From NCBI RefSeq assembly GCF_003590875.1, contig NZ_QYUN01000002.1:2542001-2606000 (forward strand): a DNA stretch of 64,000 nt, read 5' to 3'. Positions 28,166-36,273 of this stretch are shown piece by piece. Within the stretch, counting starts at the first letter, position 1; each line of letters starts with the position of its first letter. The notes under the pieces are model-generated. The model was not told the DNA's origin and searched no databases. It saw only the letters and a list, made by a program, of their open reading frames with translations. This DNA comes from Noviherbaspirillum cavernae. GTDB lineage: Bacteria > Pseudomonadota > Gammaproteobacteria > Burkholderiales > Burkholderiaceae_D. A program made the position numbers and the translations under genes.

Positions 28166-29209
28166 TTATTTATATCCGGCGCGATCCAGAATTTTCTGGG
28201 CGGGAATCTGATTTTTGCCGATGGCGGAGATAGGAAGATTCTCTGCCTTGAACTTGCCCATTGCCTTCAGGGCCGGGCTCTGCGCCGCAGCCGAGGCAAC
28301 CACGGGCCATTCATTGTTGCCGTTGGCAAAATAGGTTTGCGCCTCATCGCTGGCAAGATATTCCAGGAATTTCACAGCCGCCTCACGATGCGGGGCGTTC
28401 CTGGCAACGCCAGCTCCGGCGATGTTGACGTGCGTGCCCGAGGTTTGCTGGTTGGGCCAGACCAGACCGACCTTGTTGATCGCATCCCTGTCCTCGGCCT
28501 TGGTCGAACGCAGCAGGCGTGCGTAGTAATAGCTGTTGGCAATCGTTACGCCACACTCTCCCGAGGCGACGGACTTGATCTGATCGGTATCGCCGCCACG
28601 CGGAGGACGAGCGAAATTTGCGACCATGCCTTGCGCCCATTTTTCAGTCGCCTGTTCGCCATCGCGTTCGATCATGGAACCGATGAGTGACAACATATAG
28701 GGATGGGCACCGGAAATCGTGCAGACCTTGCCTTTGTTTTTCGGATCGGCCAGAGATTCATAGGTGGAAACATCTTCCCGATTCACTGCCACCTTGTTGT
28801 AAACGATGACGCGAGCACGAGTGGAAAAGCCGAACCATTCGGCGCCCTTGCCTTCATCGCCGCCACGCAGGTTCGCGGGAATGCGCGCATTCAGGATCTG
28901 GGATTGCACCGGCTGGAACAGACCAAACACCTGGGCACGCCAGAGTCGCGCCGCATCGACCATCAACACCACATCGGCGGGGCTGTTCTTGCCTTCGTTC
29001 TTCAGACGCTCAAGCAATGCGTTGTCGTCTGCCTCGATGCGATTGATCTTGATGCCGGTCTGCGCCGTAAAGTTGCCATACAGCTGTTCATCGGTTTGAT
29101 AATGACGCGCGGAATAGAGATTCAGTACGTTGTCTTGTGCATGGGCAGATGTTGCACCGACCAGAATCAAGACAGCTGCTGCAATTTTGTTCTTGAAAGC
29201 GATTTTCAT
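28166..29209 (-). CDS. Fe(III) ABC transporter substrate-binding protein (FutA/FbpA type)
   Basis: A 347-residue periplasmic ferric-iron binding protein. The signal peptide ends SAHAQD. The iron-ligand tyrosine cluster appears as N-S-Y-Y-Y-A-R, and L-N-L-Y-S-A-R-H-Y supplies another Tyr. The GFSTRARVIVYNK and GAHPYMLSLI segments are typical of the family. No permease or ATPase gene is adjacent, so the membrane part must be elsewhere. Two Fur-type sites stand just upstream. Confidence 0.9.
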   Translation of the reverse strand: MKIAFKNKIAAAVLILVGATSAHAQDNVLNLYSARHYQTDEQLYGNFTAQTGIKINRIEADDNALLERLKNEGKNSPADVVLMVDAARLWRAQVFGLFQPVQSQILNARIPANLRGGDEGKGAEWFGFSTRARVIVYNKVAVNREDVSTYESLADPKNKGKVCTISGAHPYMLSLIGSMIERDGEQATEKWAQGMVANFARPPRGGDTDQIKSVASGECGVTIANSYYYARLLRSTKAEDRDAINKVGLVWPNQQTSGTHVNIAGAGVARNAPHREAAVKFLEYLASDEAQTYFANGNNEWPVVASAAAQSPALKAMGKFKAENLPISAIGKNQIPAQKILDRAGYK

Positions 29210-29221
29210 GAATAACCTTAT

Positions 29222-29236
29222 TGAGAATGATTTTCA
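29222..29236. promoter_or_regulatory. Fur box-like site, proximal
   Basis: TGAGAATGATTTTCA is a near-perfect 7-1-7 Fur palindrome (one arm mismatch), 13 bp upstream of the iron-binding protein start. Binding here would block transcription or translation initiation. Confidence 0.85.
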
Positions 29237-29265
29237 TTGGCAACATTATAGCCGAACGTCTAAAT

Positions 29266-29283
29266 GCCAATCATTCTCGTTAA
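29266..29283. promoter_or_regulatory. second Fur-like half-site array
   Basis: CCAATCATTCTCGTTAAG contains ATCATTCTC, the reverse complement of GAGAATGAT. It stands 30 bp beyond the proximal box and may extend Fur binding. Confidence 0.55.
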
Positions 29284-29558
29284 GAGTTGTCAAGCTTGCA
29301 TTGCATCAAGCCATTCATCACTTCCCGCTATGCCACGAATTCCCCGTCTGCATCGATTTTTCCGAAGCTGAGAACCTGCGTAATGACGGCTCTCTTCGCA
29401 TCTCGCCACCTCCTCTTTTGCGCAGACGCAAGATAAAAACCCCTGATGCGGTGAGTACCGGTAAAGAAACAAGGATTACTGACAATTATCAAAAATATAT
29501 CTGCGCGTTTGGTAAAAATAGGTTCAGATCGTTACAACTACTATAAGGTAAGACGCAG

Positions 29559-29876
29559 ATGGAAACTTCAAACTCCTCCGAGCAATACCAGTACGATCCC
29601 AACCACCTGTTGGAATCCTTGATCCAGAAGCTGAACCTCAAGAACGACGCGGCCCTGTCACGTGCGCTTGAAGTTGCGCCGCCGCTGATCAGCAAGATTC
29701 GCCACCGCCGGTTGCCGGTCGGTGCCTCGCTGCTGATTCGCATGCATGAGGTGTCGGATCTGAGCATCAAGGATCTGCGCGAGTTGATGGGCGATCGTCG
29801 CGCCAAATTCCGCATCAGCGACAAGCAGTTCAAGCCGAAGCAATCCGACAACGGACAGGCGCAGCACGCGGCGTGA
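29559..29876 (+). CDS. XRE/Cro-like helix-turn-helix protein, paralogue 1
   Basis: A 105-residue DNA-binding protein. The HTH lies at about 30-55: D-A-A-L-S-R-A-L-E-V-A-P-P-L-I-S-K-I-R. Ahead of it is Y-D-P-N-H-L-L, and behind it D-L-R-E-L-M-G-D-R-R. All three blocks recur in the protein at 38771-39169, so the two are paralogues. The tail is basic and glutamine-rich. AAGG precedes the ATG. The target and signal are unknown. Confidence 0.7.
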   Translation: METSNSSEQYQYDPNHLLESLIQKLNLKNDAALSRALEVAPPLISKIRHRRLPVGASLLIRMHEVSDLSIKDLRELMGDRRAKFRISDKQFKPKQSDNGQAQHAA

Positions 29877-29957
29877 GCCGCTGTGCCTTGCGGAGCAGGC
29901 CGGTTCGTCGAGAGCCGGGTGATCTTGCCTGCGCCGCAAGGCCGCTTGCCGCACGAG

Positions 29958-30033
29958 TTATTCACACTAATTGTGGTCAAGTTTGTTGATAACCGTGTTG
30001 ATTACTCTCTATGTCCTTGATCGTGAAGGCAAT
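29958..30033 (+). repeat. DnaA-box-like module, copy 1
   Basis: TTATTCACA - 17 nt - TGTTGATAA, with an inner TTGTGG, then CCTTGATC and AAGGCAATT. It lies downstream of the first HTH gene. It shares exact 9-17-9 spacing with copies at 30405 and 30770. Each 9-mer is one base off the DnaA consensus TTATCCACA or its complement. Confidence 0.65.
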
Positions 30034-30141
30034 TCTGCGCGTGAAGCGCAATTGCACAGGCAGGCCTTCCATCGCGCAGGCAGATCGAACACCTCTGCGG
30101 ATTCATGGTCATATTTGACATGACATTCACGAGGATAGTAG

Positions 30142-30396
30142 ATGGCAACCAGGAAAGAATGCGATCAGTACGCAGAGGAACTCAATGACCGGCTCGACGC
30201 CCTCATCCGGTGGGCGATCGCGAACTGGCCGAAGAGGGACTTCCCGCTGCTGCAGTCGGACTTCGCGCAATCGCGCAGGGAAATCGGCGGCATCATCGGC
30301 CCCAAGCTGGGAGACGGCGAGCCTGACAACACTGCCACCGGCAGCACGCACAATGCCCCGCCTTACATCGCCATGAATCCGATGCCATGGCCGTAG
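30142..30396 (+). CDS. hypothetical 84-aa protein
   Basis: A small soluble protein with an amphipathic N-terminal helix (YAEELNDRLDALIRWAIANW) and a Pro/Asn-rich tail. GAGG lies 10 bp before the ATG. It sits between repeat copies 1 and 2. No family recognised. Confidence 0.6.
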   Translation: MATRKECDQYAEELNDRLDALIRWAIANWPKRDFPLLQSDFAQSRREIGGIIGPKLGDGEPDNTATGSTHNAPPYIAMNPMPWP

Positions 30397-30404
30397 CCAC
30401 GGAG

Positions 30405-30469
30405 TTGTTCACAACATTTGTGGGCAAGCCTGTTGATATCGTTGTTGATTAGTGCGGATGTGCTTGATT
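30405..30469 (+). repeat. DnaA-box-like module, copy 2
   Basis: TTGTTCACA - 17 nt - TGTTGATAT, inner TTGTGGG and a following GTTGTTGATTA and GCTTGATTA. Same geometry as copies 1 and 3. It begins 9 bp after the stop of the 84-aa gene. Confidence 0.65.
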
Positions 30470-30769
30470 ACATTCGCTTTTATTGACACGACACAATATC
30501 GCGCACTGCCGACATTCAGGTGATGGACTGTTCGGGGTCGGCGGACTACAGCTTGCGCGCGAAATAAATGGCAGGAAACGCAACCGCTGTCCAGAATTCG
30601 AATGCGACATTGATCCAGAACTCGTTGACACTGATGGCGACGTGTTGCTTTTTCATGGCCGATCCTCCGCTAGTAAGCTTGCAATGTACAAGGCAGGCAC
30701 TGGCGCAGCTTGATATTGGTCAACCTTGTTGCGATTGCGGAAGATTTTTTTACCGACAGCGGTGCGGAC

Positions 30770-30845
30770 TTGCCCACATTTGCTGTGGGTAATTCTGTAG
30801 ATAACATGGGACAAGCTGTGCCATGTCCTTGATCCGAAAGGCAAT
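30770..30845 (+). repeat. DnaA-box-like module, copy 3
   Basis: TTGCCCACA - 17 nt - TGTAGATAA, inner TGTGGG, then GTCCTTGATC and AAGGCAATT as in copy 1. The matching 3' part shows that the repeat extends to about 75 bp. Confidence 0.65.
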
Positions 30846-30954
30846 TATCAAGCTGATCAAAATCAAGGCAGCATGAATGTGCGCGGCAATTTCCAACCCA
30901 GTGTCTTGCTGCGTCACCACCCCGAATACGTGGCAGAGAATGCTGCCGCCACAA

Positions 30955-30983
30955 AACAAAAAAGCCCGCAATCCTTGCGGGCT
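30955..30983 (-). terminator. Rho-independent terminator (minus strand)
   Basis: A 9-bp stem AGCCCGCAA / TTGCGGGCT with a 3-nt loop; on the minus strand it is followed by a run of T residues. It probably ends the leftward transcript carrying the small genes at 31.1-31.5 kb. Confidence 0.8.
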
Positions 30984-31119
30984 GCGGGCGAAATCCACTA
31001 CTTGGATGGATAGAGGAAACATGATCACTATCGTTGCAAATCGATCATGCGTCGATTGCTGTTACTTTCTCTTACATGCTTTTCCGCCAATTTTTTCTGC
31101 GTAAAGGGATGGTCAAGCA

Positions 31120-31344
31120 TCATTTTCGTCGCGGCCTGAACGCCAGTTCCGCACCGATCCCGCCCAAGTCGACCAGCGAATCTGCCGCTGCCTGAGCCAG
31201 CGCATCGCCAATCTGATCGGACGACGCCTCCACGCTTGTGTCCAGTTCGTGCACCGGCATCAAGGCGTTATTACCTGCGTTCCAGTCGTCGTATGCCTTG
31301 ACGATCTCCAGCCAAGTGGCTTGCTGCGCAGCGGTCATCGCCAT
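31120..31344 (-). CDS. hypothetical 74-aa protein
   Basis: A small soluble helical protein (MAMTAAQQATWLEIVKAYDD). GGGAGG precedes the chosen ATG; the frame extends upstream without support. It lies downstream of a 34-codon membrane-protein frame on the same strand and upstream of the terminator at 30955. No family recognised. Confidence 0.6.
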   Translation of the reverse strand: MAMTAAQQATWLEIVKAYDDWNAGNNALMPVHELDTSVEASSDQIGDALAQAAADSLVDLGGIGAELAFRPRRK

Positions 31345-31444
31345 GGCACCTCCCTCGGATAACAGGCAAGTAACTGATATCAGAATAGTGGCGATCCGCC
31401 ATTCCATCAATCGCGGGCGGCATGCGCTTTCCCCAGGGGGAACG

Positions 31445-31549
31445 TCATCTCCAAGGTGCGTCTTCCAGTTCGAGTAACGCGCTGATGAAAACGCCGCCAA
31501 TCAGTGCGGCAGCGAGGATGCTCAGTACCCACAATATCGCGGTCATCAT
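31445..31549 (-). CDS. predicted 34-aa single-pass membrane protein
   Basis: A 34-codon frame: MMTAILWVLSILAAAL opens one hydrophobic helix, followed by an acidic ELEDAPWR tail. AGGGGAA sits 6 bp before the first ATG. Placed 100 bp upstream of the 74-aa gene on the same strand, so possibly co-transcribed. Many stress-linked bacterial small proteins look like this. Support is from sequence features only. Confidence 0.45.
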   Translation of the reverse strand: MMTAILWVLSILAAALIGGVFISALLELEDAPWR

Positions 31550-31761
31550 GGCAATTCCCCTACAGGTTCAAAGCCGATTTCATTACATCAGCAAGCAGAT
31601 GAAGCAATGTTGATCTGGCACATCTTTCATCGCAGAACCAATGACAAAAACGCCAGAGCGGATGCCGAAGCGGACACGCTGCATGGCGACAAGTCACTGC
31701 AAGCCGGTCGAACGGCCTCCTTGTAATAACAGCAAGCCCGCGCCTACACTGCTCTGCATCG

Positions 31762-32685
31762 ATGCGAACATTCCAGGCAATCGGCATGCATATCATCAGC
31801 GATCAAACCGAGCACGTATTGCGGCATCCCGGCGCATTCGCGCTGCAAACGCTCAGGGCTTTCCGCGCCAACCAGGGACTGCTGCTGGCCGGTGCGGTTG
31901 CCTACTATGCGTTGCTGTCCATCGTGCCGTTGCTGATACTCGTTGTCATCGCGCTATCGCACGTGATCGATCAGGCGGAACTGCTGGAAACTCTGGGACG
32001 CTATCTGGAATGGCTGGTGCCGGGACAATCGAAATCGATCGTCGCCGAATTGGCAAACTTTCTCGCCAATCGTGCCGTCGTCGGATGGGTATTGCTGGGG
32101 ACGATGATCTTCTTTAGTTCGCTCGCATTCACCGTTCTGGAAAACGCGATGTCGGTGATCTTCTTCCATCGCGTCGCCATCCGGCGCCGCCACTTTCTCG
32201 TCTCGGCGCTGCTGCCGTACTGCTACATCCTGTTCCTCGCACTCGGTCTGCTGCTGATCACCTTCGTCGCCGGCAGGCTGCAGGCGATCGGCGAGGAGAA
32301 TCTCGCCATACTGGGATACCGATGGTCGCTGGGCGGCGTATCGAGCGTGCTGCTCTACTGTCTCGGCCTCGCCGGCGAAATCTTCGTACTCACATCGATC
32401 TATCTCGTGATGCCGGTCGGACGGCTGTCGCTGCGGCACGCCCTGATCGGCGGCATCACTGCCGCCCTGCTGTGGGAGCTGATGCGCCATGTACTGGTGT
32501 GGTATTTCGCGAGCTTGTCGCAGGTGAACGTGGTGTACGGATCGCTGACGACCGCGATCCTGGTCTTGCTCAGTCTGGAGATCGCGGCGACCTTGCTGCT
32601 GCTGGGGGCGCAGGTGATATCGGAATACGAGAGGGTGGCGCCGCATGACCGGCAGCAGATGCCGGAGCCCTGGCGCACGGATTGA
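31762..32685 (+). CDS. YihY/BrkB-family inner-membrane protein
   Basis: A 307-residue protein with about six transmembrane segments. The family signature around A-Y-Y-A-L-L-S-I-V-P-L-L is present, as is Y-G-S-L-T-T-A-I-L-V-L-L near the last helices. YihY/BrkB proteins were once called ribonuclease BN; the transport or other role is unresolved. The start could be 31762 or 31786; the second sits after an AGGC. Confidence 0.85.
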   Translation: MRTFQAIGMHIISDQTEHVLRHPGAFALQTLRAFRANQGLLLAGAVAYYALLSIVPLLILVVIALSHVIDQAELLETLGRYLEWLVPGQSKSIVAELANFLANRAVVGWVLLGTMIFFSSLAFTVLENAMSVIFFHRVAIRRRHFLVSALLPYCYILFLALGLLLITFVAGRLQAIGEENLAILGYRWSLGGVSSVLLYCLGLAGEIFVLTSIYLVMPVGRLSLRHALIGGITAALLWELMRHVLVWYFASLSQVNVVYGSLTTAILVLLSLEIAATLLLLGAQVISEYERVAPHDRQQMPEPWRTD

Positions 32686-32733
32686 ACTGCCTGTGGATCG
32701 CGCAAACAGCGCGATCCACACGGTGAAAACGAA

Positions 32734-33150
32734 TCAGCGCCCGACGTTGGGGTCGGTGATGAAACCGATCTTGCCCAGACCGCCGCTTTGCGCAGCGGCC
32801 ATGACTTGCGCCACTTTCTCGTAGGGCGTCTGGCGGTCGGCGCGAAGGTGCAGCTCCGGCTGCGGTTGCTGTGCGGCGGCCTCGGCGATGCGCGCCTTGA
32901 GCACATCCTGCTCGACTGCGGTGCCATTCCATGTGACCGCGCCCGCAGCGTCGATCGCGAGTTCGACATGCGCCGGCTTGACGTCGCTGGGCTGGCTGGT
33001 GGCACGCGGCAGATCGATCTTGACCGCGTGATTGATGACCGGGACGGTGATGATGAAGATGATCAGCAAGACCAACATGACGTCGACCAGCGGCGTCATG
33101 TTGATTTCCGACATCATGTCATCGTCCTGCGACGGGGATCCGAAGCTCAT
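32734..33150 (-). CDS. exbD: ExbD/TolR-family biopolymer transport protein
   Basis: A 138-residue protein. One TM helix (about 25-45) carries the conserved Asp in TPLVDVMLVLLIIF that conducts protons; a periplasmic domain follows. The ATG comes one base after the exbB stop and its GGAGG site lies inside exbB. With ExbB and TonB it powers outer-membrane receptors such as the one at 25642-27957. Confidence 0.93.
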   Translation of the reverse strand: MSFGSPSQDDDMMSEINMTPLVDVMLVLLIIFIITVPVINHAVKIDLPRATSQPSDVKPAHVELAIDAAGAVTWNGTAVEQDVLKARIAEAAAQQPQPELHLRADRQTPYEKVAQVMAAAQSGGLGKIGFITDPNVGR

Positions 33151-33151
33151 G

Positions 33152-33871
33152 TCAGCCTCCTGCGGCGCGCAGGTTCGAGACGTTTGCCTGCTGTCCGACA
33201 CGTCCGCCGGTGATGAAGTAGGCGTGCAGATCGTGCGCGAAGTTGTGCAGTTGTGCGAGCACCGCCTTGTTGCCGCGCACCAGCGTGTTGTAGCCGAGCA
33301 CCGCCGGAATCGCGACCACTAGGCCGAAGGCCGTCATGATCAGCGCCTCGCCCACGGGGCCGGCCACCTTGTCGATGCTGGCCTGGCCCGATACGCCGAT
33401 GCTGACCAGCGCGTGATAGATACCCCACACCGTGCCGAACAGGCCGACGAAGGGGGCGGTGCTGCCAATCGATGCCAGCACCGGCAAGCCGCTTTGCAGG
33501 CGACCGGTGATGTTCTCGATCGAGCGGCGCAGACAGCTGGTCAGCCAGTCGCTGACGTTGAGCGCGCCGTGCAGGTCTTCCTTGCTGTGGGCGTGATGCG
33601 CGGCGGCGTTCGCGCCGTCTTCGGCCAGCGCGCAGAACGGATTCTCCTTGCGGTTCGGACCGAGCAGACGCACGCCCTCTTCCAGGCTCTTGCTGTGCCA
33701 GAACTCCTCATCGGCGACGGCGGCCTGCTTGCGCAGACGGATCAATTGCAAGCCCTTCAATGCAATCACGAACCAGGACAGGATGGACATCGTCAGCAGC
33801 ACCAGCGCCACGATGCGGGTGACGATATCGCCTTGCTGCCATAGATTGGCAAGGCCGTAGGGACTGTTCAT
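33152..33871 (-). CDS. exbB: ExbB/TolQ/MotA-family proton channel
   Basis: A 239-residue inner-membrane protein with three TM helices (about 17-40, 128-150, 170-195). The long cytoplasmic loop after helix 1 and the S-T-A-P-F-V-G-L-F-G-T-V-W-G signature mark the family. It forms the motor with ExbD. It is co-directional with tonB (27 bp) and exbD (1 bp). Confidence 0.93.
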   Translation of the reverse strand: MNSPYGLANLWQQGDIVTRIVALVLLTMSILSWFVIALKGLQLIRLRKQAAVADEEFWHSKSLEEGVRLLGPNRKENPFCALAEDGANAAAHHAHSKEDLHGALNVSDWLTSCLRRSIENITGRLQSGLPVLASIGSTAPFVGLFGTVWGIYHALVSIGVSGQASIDKVAGPVGEALIMTAFGLVVAIPAVLGYNTLVRGNKAVLAQLHNFAHDLHAYFITGGRVGQQANVSNLRAAGG

Positions 33872-33898
33872 GGAATTCTCCTCAATCGGTAAAAGTGT

Positions 33899-34600
33899 TC
33901 AATTCAATTTGAAGCTGATGGGCACCTTGACCCATCCCGCGACCGCGACAGTGCCCTGTTTGGCGGGCACGAATTTCCATTTCCCGCGCACCGTTTCGAG
34001 TGCCGATTCGTCGAGCATGGACGAACCGCTGCTGGTCAGCACCTGCACCTCATCCGGCGTCCCTTCGGTAGTGACGTGAACGCGCAGCATCACCGTGCCT
34101 TGTTCGCCCATCCTCCGGGCAAGCGGCGGATAGCGGGGCTCGGGGTTTCTCAGGTAGGCCGCGTCGAAGCGCGGTGCGCTGATCGGTGCTGGCGCTGGCG
34201 ACGGTGCCGCAGATTCTGCCGCCGCGCTGGAAGTATGAGCTGGCGCGGGCTGCGATGATGCTTGCGGCACGGAAATTGCGCTTTCGCTCGGCGTTGTATT
34301 GGGGGTCGGAACAGGCGCCGGTGTCGGGCGCGGCGTCACGGTCGGTTTTGCCGGCTTGACCTGTTTGACCGGCGTCGGCTTGGGTGCAGGCTTGACGGCT
34401 GGCTCCGGTTCCGGCTGTCGTTGCGGCTGCACTTGAGGTTGCAGCGGCAGCATTTCTGCCATCACGATCGGCACCGGGACCTCAATGGGGAGAGGCTTGT
34501 TGAATACCGTTGTCATGGCCCACAGCAGCGTCACATGCAGCCCTGCAATCAGGGTCAACAAGCCGCTCCGGGAAAAATTCGTTCCACTCATAAATTTCAT
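33899..34600 (-). CDS. tonB: TonB energy-transducing protein
   Basis: A 233-residue protein: N-terminal TM anchor (about 8-33), a long Pro/Gln/Lys-rich periplasm-spanning linker (about 45-150) and a C-terminal TonB domain. That domain has YPPLARRMGEQGTVMLRVHV and the final SALETVRGKWKFVP segments. An earlier TTG in frame is unlikely; ATGs at 34600 and 34591 are possible starts. It begins 17 bp after the stop of a piuC remnant. Confidence 0.93.
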   Translation of the reverse strand: MKFMSGTNFSRSGLLTLIAGLHVTLLWAMTTVFNKPLPIEVPVPIVMAEMLPLQPQVQPQRQPEPEPAVKPAPKPTPVKQVKPAKPTVTPRPTPAPVPTPNTTPSESAISVPQASSQPAPAHTSSAAAESAAPSPAPAPISAPRFDAAYLRNPEPRYPPLARRMGEQGTVMLRVHVTTEGTPDEVQVLTSSGSSMLDESALETVRGKWKFVPAKQGTVAVAGWVKVPISFKLN

Positions 34601-34617
34601 TATTTGCAGGCCGTTGA

Positions 34618-34821
34618 TCAAGTACCGGCCCGCACATGCAACAGGTTGTGGTAGCGGCCGGTCAGCCTGCTGACAACCGGATCGGAATCATGCTCGTCGC
34701 TGCCGTCGGCGTTGTGCAAGGCGATGATCGACATGTCCATATCAAAAAGCAGGCGGTCCGGATCGTCGTTGCACACCATGCTGTCGATCCAGAAAAAGGG
34801 AGCGATGCGGCTACCCGACTC
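34618..34821 (-). pseudogene. C-terminal remnant of a second piuC
   Basis: Reading the minus strand gives a 67-codon stretch ending ...LTGRYHNLLHVRAGT and stop. It contains P-F-F-W-I-D-S-M-V and R-L-L-F-D-M-D-M-S. This aligns closely with the last ~60 residues of the intact PiuC ([27 protein letters not shown]). Homology stops near 34821, and a stop codon lies 13 codons further upstream. The His-x-Asp part is lost, so it is not functional. It marks a deletion upstream of tonB. Confidence 0.85.
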
Positions 34822-34894
34822 TTTTATTCCGCCTTCTTTTCAGATCTTTCTCGGATTGCTGGCCGCAGGCTGGCGAGTAATCGCATGATCTTAA

Positions 34895-34909
34895 TACGAA
34901 TTATTCTCA
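34895..34909. promoter_or_regulatory. Fur box-like site upstream of the tonB operon
   Basis: TACGAATTATTCTCA has a good right arm (ATTCTCA) and a weaker left arm. It stands about 75 bp upstream of the piuC remnant. It would place tonB-exbB-exbD under iron control. Confidence 0.65.
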
Positions 34910-35129
34910 TTTGCAATCATGAAGTTGAGTTAGAAGCGCTCGACACATGTCGAGATGCCCTCTCGACGCAAGGGAAACAAGACGAAGTCAGTGGCGATGA
35001 CTGGAAAAGCAGGGTGAAAGCAGCAGTCCGGCAGTACAAGGAGCGTGCCTTGTTTGCACAAAGCTGCTGCCTATAATATTCATTACTCGAGGGTCAACAG
35101 CGTTGAACTACGGCGGGCGCGGAGCGTTT

Positions 35130-35402
35130 ATGGACAAATACCAGATCATGTCGCTGATGATGCGTGAGGAGCACCAGATCATCGACGACGATCTTTACAC
35201 TCTTTCTGAACGGCTTGCGGAACGGCTCGCGCATGTCGCCGACAAGCTGGATGATGCGGAGATCAACCGCTTCATCGACATCGGCGCGGCGATCTATCGC
35301 CACGGCTTGAAGGAGTTTGGCGTCGATGCGGCACTGGCACGCGAGCACTGGCGCCTGAATGGCAGCGGCGCAACGCGCGGCGGCATGGACGAGGGACAAT
35401 AA
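35130..35402 (+). CDS. small helical protein, paralogue A
   Basis: A 90-residue soluble protein. Its core S-E-R-L-A-E-R-L-A-H-V-A-D-K-L and R-F-I-D-I-G-A-A-I-Y-R-H-G resembles the protein at 36019-36273 (S-K-R-L-V-A-L-S-D-R-L, S-L-M-D-I-A-I-A-C-Y-Q-K-G). GGAGCG precedes the ATG. A hairpin follows the stop. The function is unknown. Confidence 0.65.
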   Translation: MDKYQIMSLMMREEHQIIDDDLYTLSERLAERLAHVADKLDDAEINRFIDIGAAIYRHGLKEFGVDAALAREHWRLNGSGATRGGMDEGQ

Positions 35403-35403
35403 A

Positions 35404-35432
35404 AAACCGCCGAAGCGGTTGGCCAGCGGTTT
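35404..35432 (+). terminator. probable terminator
   Basis: AAACCGC / GCGGTTT arms enclose a shorter CCGC-CGAA-GCGG hairpin directly after the stop of the preceding gene. The A- and T-rich ends suit termination in both directions. Confidence 0.5.
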
Positions 35433-35487
35433 CGCCGCGCTGGTCGTGCTGCTTATCGTGCTTCTGCTGCTTGCACTATCACTTGCA

Positions 35488-35751
35488 CTATCGTTTTCTG
35501 CCGGGTTGCGGCGGCGGGTTCAGGAATGAATATCGCGGCTTCTGCTCCGCGGCAGTCGGTCGCTGTTCGGCATATTCCTGTTCCTCGATCACCTCAAGAT
35601 ACTGGCTGCCGTCGAGCGGCTTGCCCGCGAAGAAACCGTGCGGCTCGGGACCGATGCCGGCGGACTGCTGTTCAAGCTGCGAAGCCGGCGTCGCACCGCC
35701 CGCTTCCTGCCCCTTGTCCGGCGATGGCGATGGTCTGCCCTGCTTTTTCAT
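35488..35751 (-). CDS. hypothetical 87-aa hydrophilic protein
   Basis: A Pro/Gln/Glu-rich, probably disordered protein (MKKQGRPSPSPDKGQEAGG start; FLNPPPQPGRKR end). An excellent GGAAGGAGGG ribosome binding site sets the ATG at 35751. No membrane segment and no known family. Confidence 0.6.
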   Translation of the reverse strand: MKKQGRPSPSPDKGQEAGGATPASQLEQQSAGIGPEPHGFFAGKPLDGSQYLEVIEEQEYAEQRPTAAEQKPRYSFLNPPPQPGRKR

Positions 35752-36018
35752 GGATCGCTCCCTCCTTCCAGAACTGCACAGAATTTGGATTCCCGTCTGC
35801 ATGGATAGTTCGTCATGCCATTCGCGTTGCCGAACTTTCACAGCAAGCGCCGCTCTTAACCAATGATGAAAAAACCATGCGCCGCATTCGTTACCCGATG
35901 ACCGGCCGCATGAGTCGGCAATCGTGCAGCACGGCAAAGCCAAGGCAAAAAATCCTCGCGGGCCGAGAACTTCCCGTGGTTTACATTGCCTATCCTTTTT
36001 TGCCGAACGGAAATAGCC

Positions 36019-36273
36019 ATGACGGATCGCGAAATCCATGATCTCATTGCCAGGTGCAGCCTGAAAGGCAATGCGTCGTGGGAGGTGCTGGTTTCCCAGT
36101 TTTCAAAACGCCTCGTCGCGCTGTCGGATCGACTGACGGAGGAAGAGCTGTATTCGCTGATGGATATTGCGATTGCGTGTTATCAGAAGGGCTGTGACGA
36201 ATTCAGCGCAGGCAGGGAAGCGGAAAGTTTCATCAATGAAGTGAGGCGGCGCTCGCGGCAGATCAGTCGATGA
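36019..36273 (+). CDS. small helical protein, paralogue B
   Basis: An 84-residue protein starting MTDREIHDL and related to the 35130-35402 product over its middle ~45 residues. The pair flanks the Pro-rich gene on the other strand. A weak ACGGA precedes the ATG. The function is unknown. Confidence 0.6.
   Translation: MTDREIHDLIARCSLKGNASWEVLVSQFSKRLVALSDRLTEEELYSLMDIAIACYQKGCDEFSAGREAESFINEVRRRSRQISR

Larger units (their letters stand above)
30397..31119. other. 720-bp gene-poor stretch
   Basis: Holds two copies of the DnaA-box-like module and a strong minus-strand terminator at 30955-30983. A 27-codon plus-strand frame at 31021-31104 has AGAGGAAAC before its ATG but no other support. The longer frames here have poor composition. 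Confidence 0.5.

Noticed and set aside
26698..28233. A 511-codon plus-strand frame opposite the receptor
   Set aside because: The receptor on the other strand is complete with plug and barrel.
29958..30845. Replication origin
   Set aside because: The DnaA-like boxes are imperfect, there is no dnaA/dnaN or AT-rich unwinding element; the modules look like repeats.
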